Source: Bordetella ansorpii (GTDB taxonomy: Bacteria; Pseudomonadota; Gammaproteobacteria; Burkholderiales; Burkholderiaceae_B). From it: DNA of 64,000 nucleotides. Below are positions 17,955-27,232 of the stretch, piece after piece (the stretch's first letter is position 1; each line of letters begins with the position of its first letter). A program made the translations under genes and the position numbers. Location of the stretch: contig NZ_FKBS01000029.1 in assembly GCF_900078315.1 (NCBI RefSeq), forward strand, positions 1,121,526 to 1,185,525. Direction: 5' to 3'. The notes under the pieces were generated by a model. The model saw only the letters and a list, made by a program, of their open reading frames with translations, ran no database searches and was not told the origin of the DNA.

Positions 17955-18945
17955 CGCGATCCCGCCCGCTGCCGTGCGCAGGGGGACGCACGAGATCGGC
18001 ATCGTGGTGTTCGATGACGTGCTGCTGCTGGACGCCACCGGCCCGGCCGACGTCTTCAGCCGCGCGAACCACCATCTGCGCCACGAGAACGAGCCCGACC
18101 GCTACCGCATCACGGCGCTGTCCACGTTCGGCGGCGAGATCACCACGTCGTCCAGCCTGCGCCTGCAGACCGCCGCCCTGCCCTCGCCCGACATCTGCGC
18201 CTTCGACACCCTGATCGTGGCCGGAGGACCTGGCGTGATGAACGCCAAGCACGACCTGCAACTGCGGAACTGGTTGCTGGCGGTCGAGCCCCGCGTGCGG
18301 CGCGTGGGGTCCGTGTGCACCGGTGCGTACGTGCTGGCCGAGTCCGGCCTGCTGGCGGGCAGGGCCGCGACCACTCACTGGGGGCATATCGAGCGATTTG
18401 CGCAACTGTATCCGGCCGTTCGGGTCGATACCGATGCCTTGATCACGCGCGAAGAGAAGATCTTCACCGCCGCCGGCGCCTCGGCCGGCATCGACCTGGC
18501 GCTGAATCTGGTCGACGAGGATTTTGGCCGCGGGCTGGCGCTTGTGATCGCCCGTGAACTGGTGGTATTCCGCGTACGCTCGCCGGGCCAGGGCCAGCAA
18601 AGCATGGCGCTGGCCGCTTATGGCGGATCGTCGGACAGGCTCAAGCGCGCCACGGACTTCATCCTCTCGCGCCTGGAGCACGGCGTCACCGTGGAGGACG
18701 TGGCGGAACACGTCTGCGTCGGCTCGCGGCAGTTGTCGCGCATCTTCAAGGAGACGCTGGGCCTGTCGCCGAACCAGTACATCCGCGCCGCGCAGGTGGA
18801 CCTGGCCAGGGAACTGGTGTCAGGCACCGACCAGTCGCTGGACAAGATCGCGTTGCGTTGCGGGTTCTCGGGCAGGCAGCAGATGGCGCGGGCGTTCGAG
18901 CGCAGGCTGGGAGTGGGGCCGATGGCGATACGGGGGACTGGCTGA
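17905..18945 (+). CDS. GlxA-family transcriptional regulator (DJ-1/PfpI sensor + AraC HTH)
   Basis: About 346 residues. The N-terminal DJ-1/PfpI-like domain (about 30-200) has the elbow VGSVCTGAYVLAESGLL and TTHW. The C-terminal AraC double HTH (about 240-340) has VEDVAEHVCVGSRQLSRIFKE and LDKIALRCGFSGRQQMARAF. Members regulate amine, arginine or betaine catabolism. ATG 17905 has AGAGG 5 nt upstream; 17929 is an alternative. Both overlap the end of the preceding Bug gene, which implies one operon in which the regulator may respond to the imported solute. Confidence 0.88.
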   Translation: MRSGSKSSMTSASSRTDAIPPAAVRRGTHEIGIVVFDDVLLLDATGPADVFSRANHHLRHENEPDRYRITALSTFGGEITTSSSLRLQTAALPSPDICAFDTLIVAGGPGVMNAKHDLQLRNWLLAVEPRVRRVGSVCTGAYVLAESGLLAGRAATTHWGHIERFAQLYPAVRVDTDALITREEKIFTAAGASAGIDLALNLVDEDFGRGLALVIARELVVFRVRSPGQGQQSMALAAYGGSSDRLKRATDFILSRLEHGVTVEDVAEHVCVGSRQLSRIFKETLGLSPNQYIRAAQVDLARELVSGTDQSLDKIALRCGFSGRQQMARAFERRLGVGPMAIRGTG

Positions 18946-19009
18946 GACCGGCCGGCGCCATGCCGCTCGCATCGTTCGAGCGGCAGCCGCCAAGGCGACG
19001 GCGATCGAC

Positions 19010-19954
19010 TCAGTCCGCCCTGCCCCGCCGCGTCGCGGCCACCGCGGCCAGCGTCATTCCCAGCAGGATCAGGCCCAGCCCGATCATGAAGACGAACGAC
19101 AGGGAATTCTTCAGCAGGATCACCGACGAGACGATGCCGATCAAAGGCACGCCCAAGGTCAGGTTCGACATGGCGAACGTACTGATGCGCCGGCCATACT
19201 CGGCCGAGATGACGAAGCAGGCGGACGTGGCGACGGGCCCGGTGAAGAACAGCAGCTCCAGCAAGGGCAGGTCGAAGGCAATGGCCGTGGGCGGGCCGTC
19301 CAGCGCGAAGGCGAATGCGGCCAGCGGAATCGTGGCCAGCGACATCTGCCAGGGCGCCAACGACAGCGGCGAGGCCTGCCAGCGGTGCCGTTTCACGTGC
19401 AGGATCACCACCGACCAACTGATGGCGCCCACCAGCAGGAACGCCGACCCCATCACCATGCCCGGCGCGGACCAGTCCATTTCCCAAGGCGAGCAGATCA
19501 GCCCGATGCCCGCCAATCCCACGAACAGGGCCAGCAATTGCAGGCGCGTGGGCGTATTGCGCAGAAGCATCCAGCCGGCCAGCACCGACCAGAGCGGCGT
19601 GGTGTAGGCCAGCAGCACCGCGCGGCTGGTGTCGACGTGGGTCATGGCGATCATGCCCAGGCCCGTGAATACCATCATCTGCAGCAGCCCCATGCTGGCC
19701 ACGATCGGCCAATCGGCACGCGGCGGAAAGCGCAGCAGGCCGCGCGCCGCCGTGAACACGAACAGGCATGCCGCGGCGCTGCCGAAACGAATGGTGGCCA
19801 GCCACAGCGGCGGCACCGACTCGAGCGCGATCTTGGTGGCCGGCCAGCTCAGCCCCCACAGCAGCACCATGACCGCGAGCCAGGCAGCAGTGTCGAGCTG
19901 CCCCGGCGACATACGGCGTTGGGGAATGGCAACCAGGGATTTTGAACCGGACAT
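19010..19954 (-). CDS. EamA/DMT-family transporter
   Basis: A 314-residue inner-membrane protein with ten predicted hydrophobic helices in two EamA repeats (WLAVMVLLWGLSWPATKIALE opens repeat 1). DMT carriers of this kind export amino acids or other metabolites. The annotated ATG is 19954; a TTG further out is less likely. It is divergent from an Lrp/AsnC regulator across 130 bp of AT-rich DNA holding inverted repeats, the usual arrangement for an Lrp-controlled amino-acid exporter (inference). Confidence 0.88.
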   Translation of the reverse strand: MSGSKSLVAIPQRRMSPGQLDTAAWLAVMVLLWGLSWPATKIALESVPPLWLATIRFGSAAACLFVFTAARGLLRFPPRADWPIVASMGLLQMMVFTGLGMIAMTHVDTSRAVLLAYTTPLWSVLAGWMLLRNTPTRLQLLALFVGLAGIGLICSPWEMDWSAPGMVMGSAFLLVGAISWSVVILHVKRHRWQASPLSLAPWQMSLATIPLAAFAFALDGPPTAIAFDLPLLELLFFTGPVATSACFVISAEYGRRISTFAMSNLTLGVPLIGIVSSVILLKNSLSFVFMIGLGLILLGMTLAAVAATRRGRAD

Positions 19955-20020
19955 ACACAACCAGGGCAACGGCTTCGAGGCAGAGAATCTTATCGAAGCG
20001 GCGCGGGTATATCTCTTCTA

Positions 20021-20081
20021 TTTATCCTGTAATTTCTCAATATAAGGATAAACTTACCCATAAATATCAAAATATAGGTAA
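20021..20081. promoter_or_regulatory. Probable Lrp operator region between emaA-type exporter and Lrp gene
   Basis: Two spaced inverted repeats lie in unusually AT-rich DNA: TTTATCCT (20021-20028) with AGGATAAA (20045-20052), and TTACC (20054-20058) with GGTAA (20077-20081). Lrp/AsnC proteins bind such phased sites. The position covers the promoter of the regulator and faces the divergent exporter. Confidence 0.5.
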
Positions 20082-20087
20082 AACATC

Positions 20088-20582
20088 TTGAACGGCATCG
20101 AACTCGACGAAGCCAGCCTGCGCATCCTGCATGAATTGCAGAACAACGCCGAGCTGAGCAATGCGGATTTGGCCGAGCGGATCGGCCTGTCGCCGTCCCC
20201 CTGCTGGCGGCGCGTGTCCGAGCTGAAGCAGAGCGGCGTGCTGCGCGGCTCGGTGTATCTGGTGGATCCGCTGAAGCTGGGCCTGGCCGTGAACGTCTTC
20301 GTGCACGTCTCGCTCAAGCAGCAGGACAAGGACTCGCTGAACGTGTTCACGGAAGCCATCAGCCAGCGCCCCGAAGTGATGGAGTGCTACCTGATGAGCG
20401 GCGACGCCGACTTCATGCTGCGCGTGGTGATCCAGGACCTGATCAAGTACCAGACGCTGCTGATCGACTGCCTGACCCAGATTCCCGGCGTGGCCAGCAT
20501 CCGTTCCAGCTTCGCGCTGAGCCAGGTGAAATACACGACGGCGTTGCCGACGGCGCATTGTCGGGCAGTACCTACCCGCTGA
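20088..20582 (+). CDS. Lrp/AsnC-family transcriptional regulator
   Basis: About 164 residues. The N-terminal HTH is LDEASLRILHELQNNAELSN with ERIGLSPSPCWRRV; the C-terminal RAM/AsnC ligand domain contains LMSGDADFMLRVVIQD. The start is TTG at 20088, the only possible start after an in-frame stop, with AGGT upstream. The family normally ends just after the KYTTALP strand; here the last nine or so residues read into the remnant of a different gene, so the C-terminal tail looks recombined. It is expected to control the divergent EamA exporter. Confidence 0.87.
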   Translation: MNGIELDEASLRILHELQNNAELSNADLAERIGLSPSPCWRRVSELKQSGVLRGSVYLVDPLKLGLAVNVFVHVSLKQQDKDSLNVFTEAISQRPEVMECYLMSGDADFMLRVVIQDLIKYQTLLIDCLTQIPGVASIRSSFALSQVKYTTALPTAHCRAVPTR

Positions 20583-20686
20583 ACTATGGCCTGCCGCAGT
20601 TCTTCTTTCGCGTCACCACGTCATACGCCATCCTGCGCCACAACGGCGTCGAGATTGGCAAGCGCGATTACATGGGCCAGTACTGA
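20571..20686 (+). pseudogene. DUF1993 C-terminal relic
   Basis: In a frame different from lrp, the DNA encodes PLNYGLPQFFFRVTTSYAIL followed by RHNGVEIGKRDYMGQY and a stop. This is the conserved C-terminal block of DUF1993 proteins (about 165 residues when whole). No N-terminal part exists upstream, because lrp occupies it. A deletion apparently joined the lrp end to the last ~38 codons of a former neighbour. Confidence 0.7.
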
Positions 20687-20769
20687 TTCCGGGCTGAGTG
20701 GACACGGGTCAACGCTGGCTGCCACAAGGCAGTCAACCTGTACCGGGCTCCTTTTCGGGCTGACAGGCC

Positions 20770-21531
20770 CTAATGCAGAATGCGTGCAAGAAATGCCTGG
20801 GTCCGCTCATGCCGGGGATTGCCGAAGAACGCATCCGGCCTGGCCGACTCCAGTATCCGGCCGCCATCCATGAACACCACCCGGTCTGCCACGTTGCGGG
20901 CAAAGCCCATCTCGTGCGTGACGCAGAGCATGGTCATGCCGTCTTCGGCCAATGACGTCATCGTATCGAGCACCTCCTTGACCATCTCCGGATCCAGCGC
21001 GGAGGTGGGCTCGTCGAACAGCATGATGCGCGGCTGCATGCACAGCGAACGCGCGATGGCCACGCGCTGCTGCTGCCCGCCGGACAACTGCCCCGGGTAC
21101 TTGCCCGCCTGATCCGGAATCCGTACCCGCGCCAGATACTGCATCGCCAGCTCGACCGCCTGCGCGTGCGCCATGCGCTTGACGTGCATCGGCGCCAGGA
21201 TGCAGTTCTCCAGCACCGTCAGGTGCGGAAAGAGGTTGAAGTGCTGGAACACCATGCCCGCCTGCGCGCGCACGCCGTCAATGGCGCGCAAGTCATCGGC
21301 AAGCTCCACCCCGTTGACCACGATGCGGCCTTGCTGATGGCGCTCCAACCGGTTGATGCACCGGATCATGGTGGACTTTCCCGAGCCCGACGGCCCGCAG
21401 ATCACCAGGCGTTCGCCGGCCGCGACCTGCAGGTCGATATCGCAAAGCACCTGGAAATCGCCATACCACTTGTTCATGCCGGAAATGCTCACGGCCATCG
21501 GTGCGGCCGGGCCGCCATGCTGTTGCGTCAA
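20770..21531 (-). CDS. aapP: Polar amino-acid ABC transporter ATP-binding protein (AapP/GlnQ-like)
   Basis: A 253-residue ABC ATPase: Walker [11 protein letters not shown]-loop [11 protein letters not shown], signature [13 protein letters not shown], Walker [13 protein letters not shown], and switch His in CVTHEMGFA. These fit the PAAT class. The start is taken as TTG 21531, which overlaps the permease stop by 4 nt and has GGGG in AAAAAGGGGGAAC upstream; ATG 21498 is the conservative alternative. Last gene of a receptor / permease / permease / ATPase series, it energises import of amino acids. Confidence 0.9.
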   Translation of the reverse strand: MTQQHGGPAAPMAVSISGMNKWYGDFQVLCDIDLQVAAGERLVICGPSGSGKSTMIRCINRLERHQQGRIVVNGVELADDLRAIDGVRAQAGMVFQHFNLFPHLTVLENCILAPMHVKRMAHAQAVELAMQYLARVRIPDQAGKYPGQLSGGQQQRVAIARSLCMQPRIMLFDEPTSALDPEMVKEVLDTMTSLAEDGMTMLCVTHEMGFARNVADRVVFMDGGRILESARPDAFFGNPRHERTQAFLARILH

Positions 21532-22622
21532 CGGAGTTCCCCTTTTTTGAAGCGCCGCTCCAACCACATCGAGTATCGCGACAGGCCGAAGCAGAGGCAG
21601 AAATAGATGGCCGCGATGAAAAGATAGGTTTCCACGTACGGCGTGGGCCAGGCCGGATCGGTCAGCGCGGCGCGGCCCGAACTGAGCAGGTCGAACAGCC
21701 CCACGATCAGCACCAGGCTGGTGTTCTTGATCATCACGATGGCAGTATTGGTCAGCGGTGCGATCACCTTGCGCATGGCCTGCGGCAACACCACCAGCCG
21801 CGTCATCTGCCACCACGACAGTCCCAGCGCACGCGAGGCCTCGATCTGCCCCGCAGGCAGGGATTGCAGGCCGCCCCGGATCACCTCGGCCAGATAGGCC
21901 GCCGAGAAAACGGTGAGCGCGATACCGGCGCGCAGCAGGCTGTCGATGGTCATGCCGGCCGGCAACATGATGGGCAGCACGATGGATGCCATGAACAGCA
22001 GGCTGATCAACGGCAGGCCGCGTATCAGTTCGATCACGCAGATGGCGATGAAACGCGCGGCCGGCAACGATCCGCGCCGCGCCAGCGCCAGCAGGGTGCC
22101 CAGGGGCATGCCGACGCCCAGCGCGCACACGGCCAGCAGCAACGTCACCGGCAGGCCGCCCCACGATGCGGTCGGCACCCGAGTCAGGCCGGCCCATCCG
22201 CCCAGCATCAGCGCCAGCGCGGCGGCCATGCCGGCCAGCCACAGCCCCACGGTGCGCAGGCGCCATTGGCGGGGATCCAGCGACACCACCACCATGGCGA
22301 GGATGAAGACGCACACCACGGCGGGCCGCCATTGTTCCCCGCGCGGGTAGATGCCGAACAGGATCTGGTTCATCTTCTCGGCCAGGAAGGCCCAGCAGGC
22401 GCCGCCAGCCTGGCGGCACATGGCGCCGGGTTCGCCGGGCCATACCGCGTTCAGCAACGACCAATCGACGAATCGGCCCAGCGCATACAGCGCCAGCCCC
22501 AATGCGACCAGGGTAGCCACACTGCTGGGCACATTGCCGAACAGGCGGTGCGCCATGCCGCTGCGGCGATCCACGGGCGCGGGCCGGGATGGCGTGGCCG
22601 AAGCCATCATGGTCGTGTTCAT
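21528..22622 (-). CDS. aapM: Amino-acid ABC transporter permease (AapM/BztC-like)
   Basis: A 364-residue permease with several N-terminal helices plus the HisM/GlnP core of the PAAT family. The coupling-helix EAA region is visible as [27 protein letters not shown]. Length and the extra periplasmic insert (with a [17 protein letters not shown]ys pair) match general L-amino-acid permeases rather than short GlnP types. The ATG at 22622 overlaps the upstream permease stop by 4 nt (ATGA). Confidence 0.9.
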   Translation of the reverse strand: MNTTMMASATPSRPAPVDRRSGMAHRLFGNVPSSVATLVALGLALYALGRFVDWSLLNAVWPGEPGAMCRQAGGACWAFLAEKMNQILFGIYPRGEQWRPAVVCVFILAMVVVSLDPRQWRLRTVGLWLAGMAAALALMLGGWAGLTRVPTASWGGLPVTLLLAVCALGVGMPLGTLLALARRGSLPAARFIAICVIELIRGLPLISLLFMASIVLPIMLPAGMTIDSLLRAGIALTVFSAAYLAEVIRGGLQSLPAGQIEASRALGLSWWQMTRLVVLPQAMRKVIAPLTNTAIVMIKNTSLVLIVGLFDLLSSGRAALTDPAWPTPYVETYLFIAAIYFCLCFGLSRYSMWLERRFKKGELR

Positions 22623-23761
22623 TTGCGCTCCGTCCGCAGGATGCGCCGGTTGTAGAGATTCATGAATAGCGAAACACTCAGGCTGATGCACAGGTACACC
22701 GCCATCAGGATGGCCAGGCCTTCGATGGCCTGCCCCGTCTGATTGATGGTGGTGGTGATCACGAACGACAGATCCGGGTAGCCGACCGCCAGCGCCAGCG
22801 TGGTGTTCTTCACGATGGACAGATACTGGCTGGTCATGGGCGGCACGATCACGCGCAGCGACTGCGGCACGATCACCTGGCGCAGCGTGGTCCAGGGCCG
22901 CAGGCCCAGCGATTGCGCGGCCTCCCATTGGCCTGGCGCCACCGCATCGATCCCGCCACGGATGATCTCGCCGGAGAACGCCGCCGAGTACAGCGTCAGG
23001 CCCACCAGCAACGCCGTGAACTCCGGCGTCAGCGCCGTGCCGCCCACGAAATTCAACCCTTTCAATTGCGGCGCGCTGGTGCTCAATGCCATGCCCCCCC
23101 ATTGCCAGGCCAGCGCGCAGGCGATTACAGCGATGCCGGCGATGATGCGGCCCAGCGGCAGCGCAGGGCGGCGCTTGCGCAACGGCCGCAGAAGCAGCCA
23201 GGCCACCGCCGCCGCCAGCAGCAACCACGGCAGCGGCCACCACTGCCCATGCACCTGGAGGCTGGGAAAGAACAGCCCGCGAATCGACAGGAACACGCCC
23301 GGCAAGGGATTGAACGCGTGCCGCGGCGACGGCAGATTGATGGTGACCAGGCTATACCAGAAGAGCAGTTGCACCACCAACGGCGTGTTGCGCGTGATCT
23401 CGAGGTACAGCGTGGCGATGCCGTTGACCAGAGGATGCCGGCTGCGCCGCGCCAGGGCCAGCAGGAACCCGAGCACCGTCGATGCCGCGATCACCAGCAC
23501 CGAGATGTACAGCGTATTGGCCAGCCCCACGGCGAAGGCGCGCGCGTAGCTGTCGGTGGGCCGGTAATCGAGCAGGCTTTCCGATATCGGGAAGCGCGCG
23601 GCGTCCGCCAGGTAGCCGAAGCCGGTCGTGATGCCGCGCTGCGTCAGGTTGTAGTGGGCATTCCACGCCAGCCAGGCCAGCGTGCCGAAGAACACGCAGG
23701 CGATGAACACCTGCGCCAGCACGGACCGCGCCCGCGCGTCATACCAAAGTCGCTTGAACAT
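22619..23761 (-). CDS. aapQ: Amino-acid ABC transporter permease (AapQ/BztB-like)
   Basis: A 380-residue inner-membrane permease that pairs with the next gene as a heterodimer. It has an N-terminal hydrophobic helix, a long periplasmic insert, then the HisM core with [27 protein letters not shown] as the EAA loop. It follows the binding-protein gene by 24 bp. Aap/Bzt systems import a broad set of L-amino acids; the neighbouring beta-lyase gene hints at sulfur amino acids here (inference). Confidence 0.9.
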   Translation of the reverse strand: MFKRLWYDARARSVLAQVFIACVFFGTLAWLAWNAHYNLTQRGITTGFGYLADAARFPISESLLDYRPTDSYARAFAVGLANTLYISVLVIAASTVLGFLLALARRSRHPLVNGIATLYLEITRNTPLVVQLLFWYSLVTINLPSPRHAFNPLPGVFLSIRGLFFPSLQVHGQWWPLPWLLLAAAVAWLLLRPLRKRRPALPLGRIIAGIAVIACALAWQWGGMALSTSAPQLKGLNFVGGTALTPEFTALLVGLTLYSAAFSGEIIRGGIDAVAPGQWEAAQSLGLRPWTTLRQVIVPQSLRVIVPPMTSQYLSIVKNTTLALAVGYPDLSFVITTTINQTGQAIEGLAILMAVYLCISLSVSLFMNLYNRRILRTERK

Positions 23762-23785
23762 GGGTCCGGCCCGCCCGCGTATCGG

Positions 23786-24865
23786 TCAGTTGAAGACGTA
23801 GGGGTACATCAGGCCGCCGTCGCGGTACAGCCGGTTCAGGCCGCGCTCCAGCTTCAGGGGGCTGTTCTTGCCGACATTGCGTTCGAACATCTCGCCGTAG
23901 TTGCCCAGCGCCTTGACGATGTTATAGGCCCAGCGCTCGTCCAGCCCCAGCGCCTTGCCGTTGCCCGGTTCGACCCCCAGGAAGCGCGCGATGCGCGGAT
24001 CCTCGGACTTGAGCATCGCGTCCACGTTGGCTTGCGTGATGCCCATGTCCTCGGCCGCGATGGGCACCTGGATCACGAACTTGACGATGTCGAACCAGCG
24101 GTCGTCGCCATGCCGCACCGCCGGCGTCAGCGCCTCGCTGTTGCCGCTGGCGGGGAAGATGACGTAGTCGTCGGGATTCTGCGCCTGCGTGGCGCGCACC
24201 GCGGCCAGCGCCGAGGCATCGGTGATCAGCCCGTCGCATCGCCCCGTGAAGAAGGCCTGGCGCGACGCCGCCACGTTGTCGAACAGCACCGTCTTCAAGC
24301 CGAGGTTGAACTTGCGCGACAGGTCGGCCACCGTCACCTCGTTGGTCGACCCGGTCTGCACGCAGATGGTCGCCCCCTGCATGTCCTTGGTCTGGGTGAT
24401 GCCCAGCTCCTTGCGGACCATGAAGGCGTCGTACTCGTAATAGTTGGGGTACGTGAAGTTGATGCCATTGGCATCGCGCCGCAGCGTCCAGGACGTGGTG
24501 CGCGGCAGCACGTCGATCTGCCCGGTCTGCAACGCGGTCAGGCGCTGCTGGCCGGTCAGCGGCACGAAGCGCACTTTGTTGCCGTCGCCCAGCACCGCGA
24601 TGGCGATGGCCCGGCAGGTCTCCACGTCCAGTCCCTTCCAGTTGCCGTCCTTGTCGGGCGCCGAGAAACCGGTGGTGCCGTGGCCCGAGCCGCAGATCAC
24701 ATAGCCCCGCGCGCGGATCTGGTCCACGGTCGGGCTGTTGCTGGACGTCTGCGCCACCGGCGATTCCACGGCGGCGGGCGCGGCGGTCTGCGCGCCCGCC
24801 AAGGCGGGCAGCACGATGGCGCCGCCCAGGACGAGCGCGCGCGAAAACGTACGGATACGAAGCAT
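23786..24865 (-). CDS. aapJ: Amino-acid ABC transporter periplasmic binding protein (AapJ/BztA-like)
   Basis: A 359-residue periplasmic binding protein of the AapJ class, longer than the ~250-residue GlnH type. A signal peptide (MLRIRTFSRALVLGG..., cleavage near AGAQT) precedes the SBP_bac_3 domain: RARGYVICGSG, LDVETCRAIAIAVLGD, CVQTGSTNE and GRCDGLITDASAL. ATG 24865 has AAGGGG 7 nt upstream; the longer frame from 24898 adds nothing signal-like. It captures amino acids for the AapQM permease. Confidence 0.92.
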   Translation of the reverse strand: MLRIRTFSRALVLGGAIVLPALAGAQTAAPAAVESPVAQTSSNSPTVDQIRARGYVICGSGHGTTGFSAPDKDGNWKGLDVETCRAIAIAVLGDGNKVRFVPLTGQQRLTALQTGQIDVLPRTTSWTLRRDANGINFTYPNYYEYDAFMVRKELGITQTKDMQGATICVQTGSTNEVTVADLSRKFNLGLKTVLFDNVAASRQAFFTGRCDGLITDASALAAVRATQAQNPDDYVIFPASGNSEALTPAVRHGDDRWFDIVKFVIQVPIAAEDMGITQANVDAMLKSEDPRIARFLGVEPGNGKALGLDERWAYNIVKALGNYGEMFERNVGKNSPLKLERGLNRLYRDGGLMYPYVFN

Positions 24866-24932
24866 GGCAATTCCCCTTGCGATGTGTGATCGGGCCATCG
24901 AGGCTCTTGTCGGCCGGCCCGAGGATGAATGT

Positions 24933-26081
24933 TCAGCGAGCCTGGTCGTAGGCGGCCAGGGCGCGGCTCAGGTCCGCCTTCAGTACGTCCACGCCCTCCA
25001 GGCCCACCGACAGCCGCACCACCGGCTGGTCCGTGGCGGGATGGACGCGATCGGCCTGCAACGGCGCCGGATAGTACGCGGCCAGGCTGTGCACGCCGCC
25101 CCAGCTGGCGCCAATGACGAAGTGCTCCAGCGTGTCGAAGAAACCGTTGAACGCGTGTTCGGGCGCCGGCTTCAGGATCATCGAGAACAGGCAGCCGTTG
25201 GTGCGGAAATCCCGCCGCCACAGCGCGTGGCCCGCGTCGCCTTCCAGCGGCGGATACAGCAACCGCTCGACCTGCGGTTGCGCCTGCAGCCACTGCGCGA
25301 TGTCCAGCGTGGCGGCGCTCTGCGCGCGCACCCGCAGCTCCAGCGTTTCCAGGCCGCGCAGCACCAGGAAGCAATCGTCCGGGCTGACCTGCTGGCCCAG
25401 GATGCTCTGGGTTTCACGCAGCACGGCGTACTGCTCGGCATCGTTCAGGCTGATGCTGCCCATCAGCACGTCGGAATGGCCGCTGAAGAACTTGGTGGCC
25501 GCCTCGATGCTGAAGTCCACGCCATGCGCCAGGGGCTGGAAGCCCAGCGGGCTGGCCCAGGTGTTGTCCATCATGGTCAGCACGCCGTGGCGCCGCGCCA
25601 CCTCGGCGATCGCCGGAATATCGGCCATTTCCATGGTGACGGTGCCGGGGGCTTCCATGCAGATCATGCGCGTGGTCGGGCGGATCAACGCCTCGATCTC
25701 CGCGCCGATGGCGGGGCGGTATATCTCGACGTCCACGCCCATCTGCGCCAGCCACTTCTGCGCGAAGGTCTTCAACGCGCCGTAGCAGGCCGCCGACACC
25801 AGCAGATGGTCTCCGCCGCGCACGAATCCCATCACCACCGTCATCAGCGCCGAGGCGCCCGACGGCGTGATCACGCAATGGCGGGCGCCCTCCAGCGCCG
25901 CGATGCGCTGCTCCAGCAGACGTGCGGTGGGCGTGCCGGTGATGCCGTAGCTGTAGCCGTCGGGCTGGCGCTGCTTGCGGTTGACGAAGTCGGCCAGCGA
26001 GCCGAACACCACGGTGGACGCGCGCTGCACCGCGGGCGACAGGCTGGCGAAATCCGTATTACTTGGGCTGATAGAGTTCAT
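24933..26081 (-). CDS. metC: Cystathionine beta-lyase (PLP-dependent)
   Basis: A 382-residue Cys/Met-metabolism PLP enzyme. The Schiff-base Lys is in EAATKFFSGHSDVLMG. GTPTARLLEQRIAALEGA and the Asp of MMDNTWASPL, which holds the PLP nitrogen, are also present. Cystathionine beta-lyases release pyruvate and ammonia from cystathionine or cystine. It leads an apparent operon with an amino-acid importer 67 bp downstream and is divergent from a LysR regulator, so imported sulfur amino acids may feed it. The related gamma-lyase activity cannot be excluded from sequence. Confidence 0.88.
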   Translation of the reverse strand: MNSISPSNTDFASLSPAVQRASTVVFGSLADFVNRKQRQPDGYSYGITGTPTARLLEQRIAALEGARHCVITPSGASALMTVVMGFVRGGDHLLVSAACYGALKTFAQKWLAQMGVDVEIYRPAIGAEIEALIRPTTRMICMEAPGTVTMEMADIPAIAEVARRHGVLTMMDNTWASPLGFQPLAHGVDFSIEAATKFFSGHSDVLMGSISLNDAEQYAVLRETQSILGQQVSPDDCFLVLRGLETLELRVRAQSAATLDIAQWLQAQPQVERLLYPPLEGDAGHALWRRDFRTNGCLFSMILKPAPEHAFNGFFDTLEHFVIGASWGGVHSLAAYYPAPLQADRVHPATDQPVVRLSVGLEGVDVLKADLSRALAAYDQAR

Positions 26082-26174
26082 TTAATCTATTTGCGAGGCT
26101 TAAGAGGTGGGACTCGATGAAACGCAGTGTGGTCGGTCCGCCCCATTCCCTCAACAATTGAACTGACTTAGTCG

Positions 26175-26189
26175 ATAAGCTGGGCTTAT
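26175..26189. promoter_or_regulatory. LysR-type operator (ATAAGC-TGG-GCTTAT)
   Basis: A perfect 6+6 inverted repeat with a 3-nt centre, containing the T-N11-A signature of LysR sites. It sits directly before the lysR start codon and within the 110-bp divergent space to metC, fitting autoregulation and activation of the metC-aap operon. Confidence 0.6.
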
Positions 26190-26191
26190 AC

Positions 26192-27103
26192 ATGGACATG
26201 CGTGAAATCCAGGTCTTCCGTGCCGTCATGCAGGCCGGCACGACCAGCAAGGCCGCCAATCTGCTGGGCGTGTCGCAACCGGCCATCAGCCAGTCGATCC
26301 GTAAGCTGGAAGACGCCTCGGGGCTGCGCCTGTTCGAGCGGGTGCGCGGGCGGCTGGTGGCCACGCCCGAAGCGGGTGCGCTGATGGAAGAGGTGGACCG
26401 CTGCTTCGCCGGCTTCGAACTGATCGAGCACCGTATCCGCAGTCTCAAGTCCTTCGGCGTGGGCCGCCTGGCGATCGGCTCGCTGCCCGCGCTGGGCACG
26501 GGCTTCATGCCGCGCGCGATCTCCGCGTTCGGCCTGGCCGACCGTCGGCTGCAGATGTCGTTCCAGATCATGAGTTCGCGCGAGGTGCTGCGTCAGGTGG
26601 CCGCGGGCCAACTCGACTTTGGCCTGATGGCCGATGAACTGTCGGTGGTGGGGCTGGAACACTCGGTGTTTCTGCGCACGCCTGGCGTGATCGCCATGCA
26701 CAGCCGCCATCCCCTGGCCAACAAGTCGGTGGTCGATGCGCGGGACCTGGTGGAGCATCCCTTCATTGCGCTCAACCCCGAAGACGCCAGCCGTCGCCGC
26801 CTGGAGGCGGCGCTGCAGACCGTCGACCTGAACCTGCGGCCCATGCTGGAGACGCCCTATTCGAACTCGGTCTGCGAATTCGCGCTCAATGGCGTGGGCA
26901 TCGGCATGGTGCATCCGATCATGGCGCTGGACTATCTGTCGCGAGGGCTCACGATCAAGCGGCTGTCGCTGGAGGTCAGCTTTGCCACGCTGCTGGTTTT
27001 CCGCTCTGGCACGCCGCTGTCAGGCAATGCGAAGGCGTTGCTGAAAATCATGCGGATCCAGCTTGAGAGCGACTTGAAAAAGATGCATGCGGCGCTGGGC
27101 TAG
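26192..27103 (+). CDS. LysR-family transcriptional regulator
   Basis: A 303-residue LysR protein. HTH: GTTSKAANLLGVSQPAISQSIRKLED. The effector domain begins near GVGRLAIGSLPALG. ATG 26192, or 26198 six nt later. Divergent from metC-aapJQMP, it is the likely regulator of that sulfur/amino-acid operon, by analogy with CysB/MetR-type control; subfamily is not resolved. Confidence 0.9.
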   Translation: MDMREIQVFRAVMQAGTTSKAANLLGVSQPAISQSIRKLEDASGLRLFERVRGRLVATPEAGALMEEVDRCFAGFELIEHRIRSLKSFGVGRLAIGSLPALGTGFMPRAISAFGLADRRLQMSFQIMSSREVLRQVAAGQLDFGLMADELSVVGLEHSVFLRTPGVIAMHSRHPLANKSVVDARDLVEHPFIALNPEDASRRRLEAALQTVDLNLRPMLETPYSNSVCEFALNGVGIGMVHPIMALDYLSRGLTIKRLSLEVSFATLLVFRSGTPLSGNAKALLKIMRIQLESDLKKMHAALG

Positions 27104-27178
27104 GAACCGTTATCAAGACCGGAGGGCTTGCCGGGCACAGCACATCAGCGGGAAACGCTTCAGCTACGTTTCAATTGC

Positions 27179-27196
27179 GTTATGTTATAACATTAC
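27179..27196. promoter_or_regulatory. Zur-like palindromic operator
   Basis: GTTATGTTATAACATTAC is palindromic except for one pair, with a perfect 12-bp core ATGTTATAACAT (27182-27193). It closely resembles Zur (zinc uptake repressor) boxes built on TGTTATA/TATAACA. It lies 37 bp before the GTG start of the ABC ATPase gene that heads an exporter/TonB-receptor operon. Confidence 0.6.
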
Positions 27197-27232
27197 ATAC
27201 AATTGCCGACTTCGAACGATGAAGGATTTGTT

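Noticed and set aside
22913..24889. 658-codon plus-strand frame over the aap genes
   Set aside because: Low-complexity Arg/Gln/His composition with no family pattern; the minus strand encodes recognisable permease and binding-protein genes.
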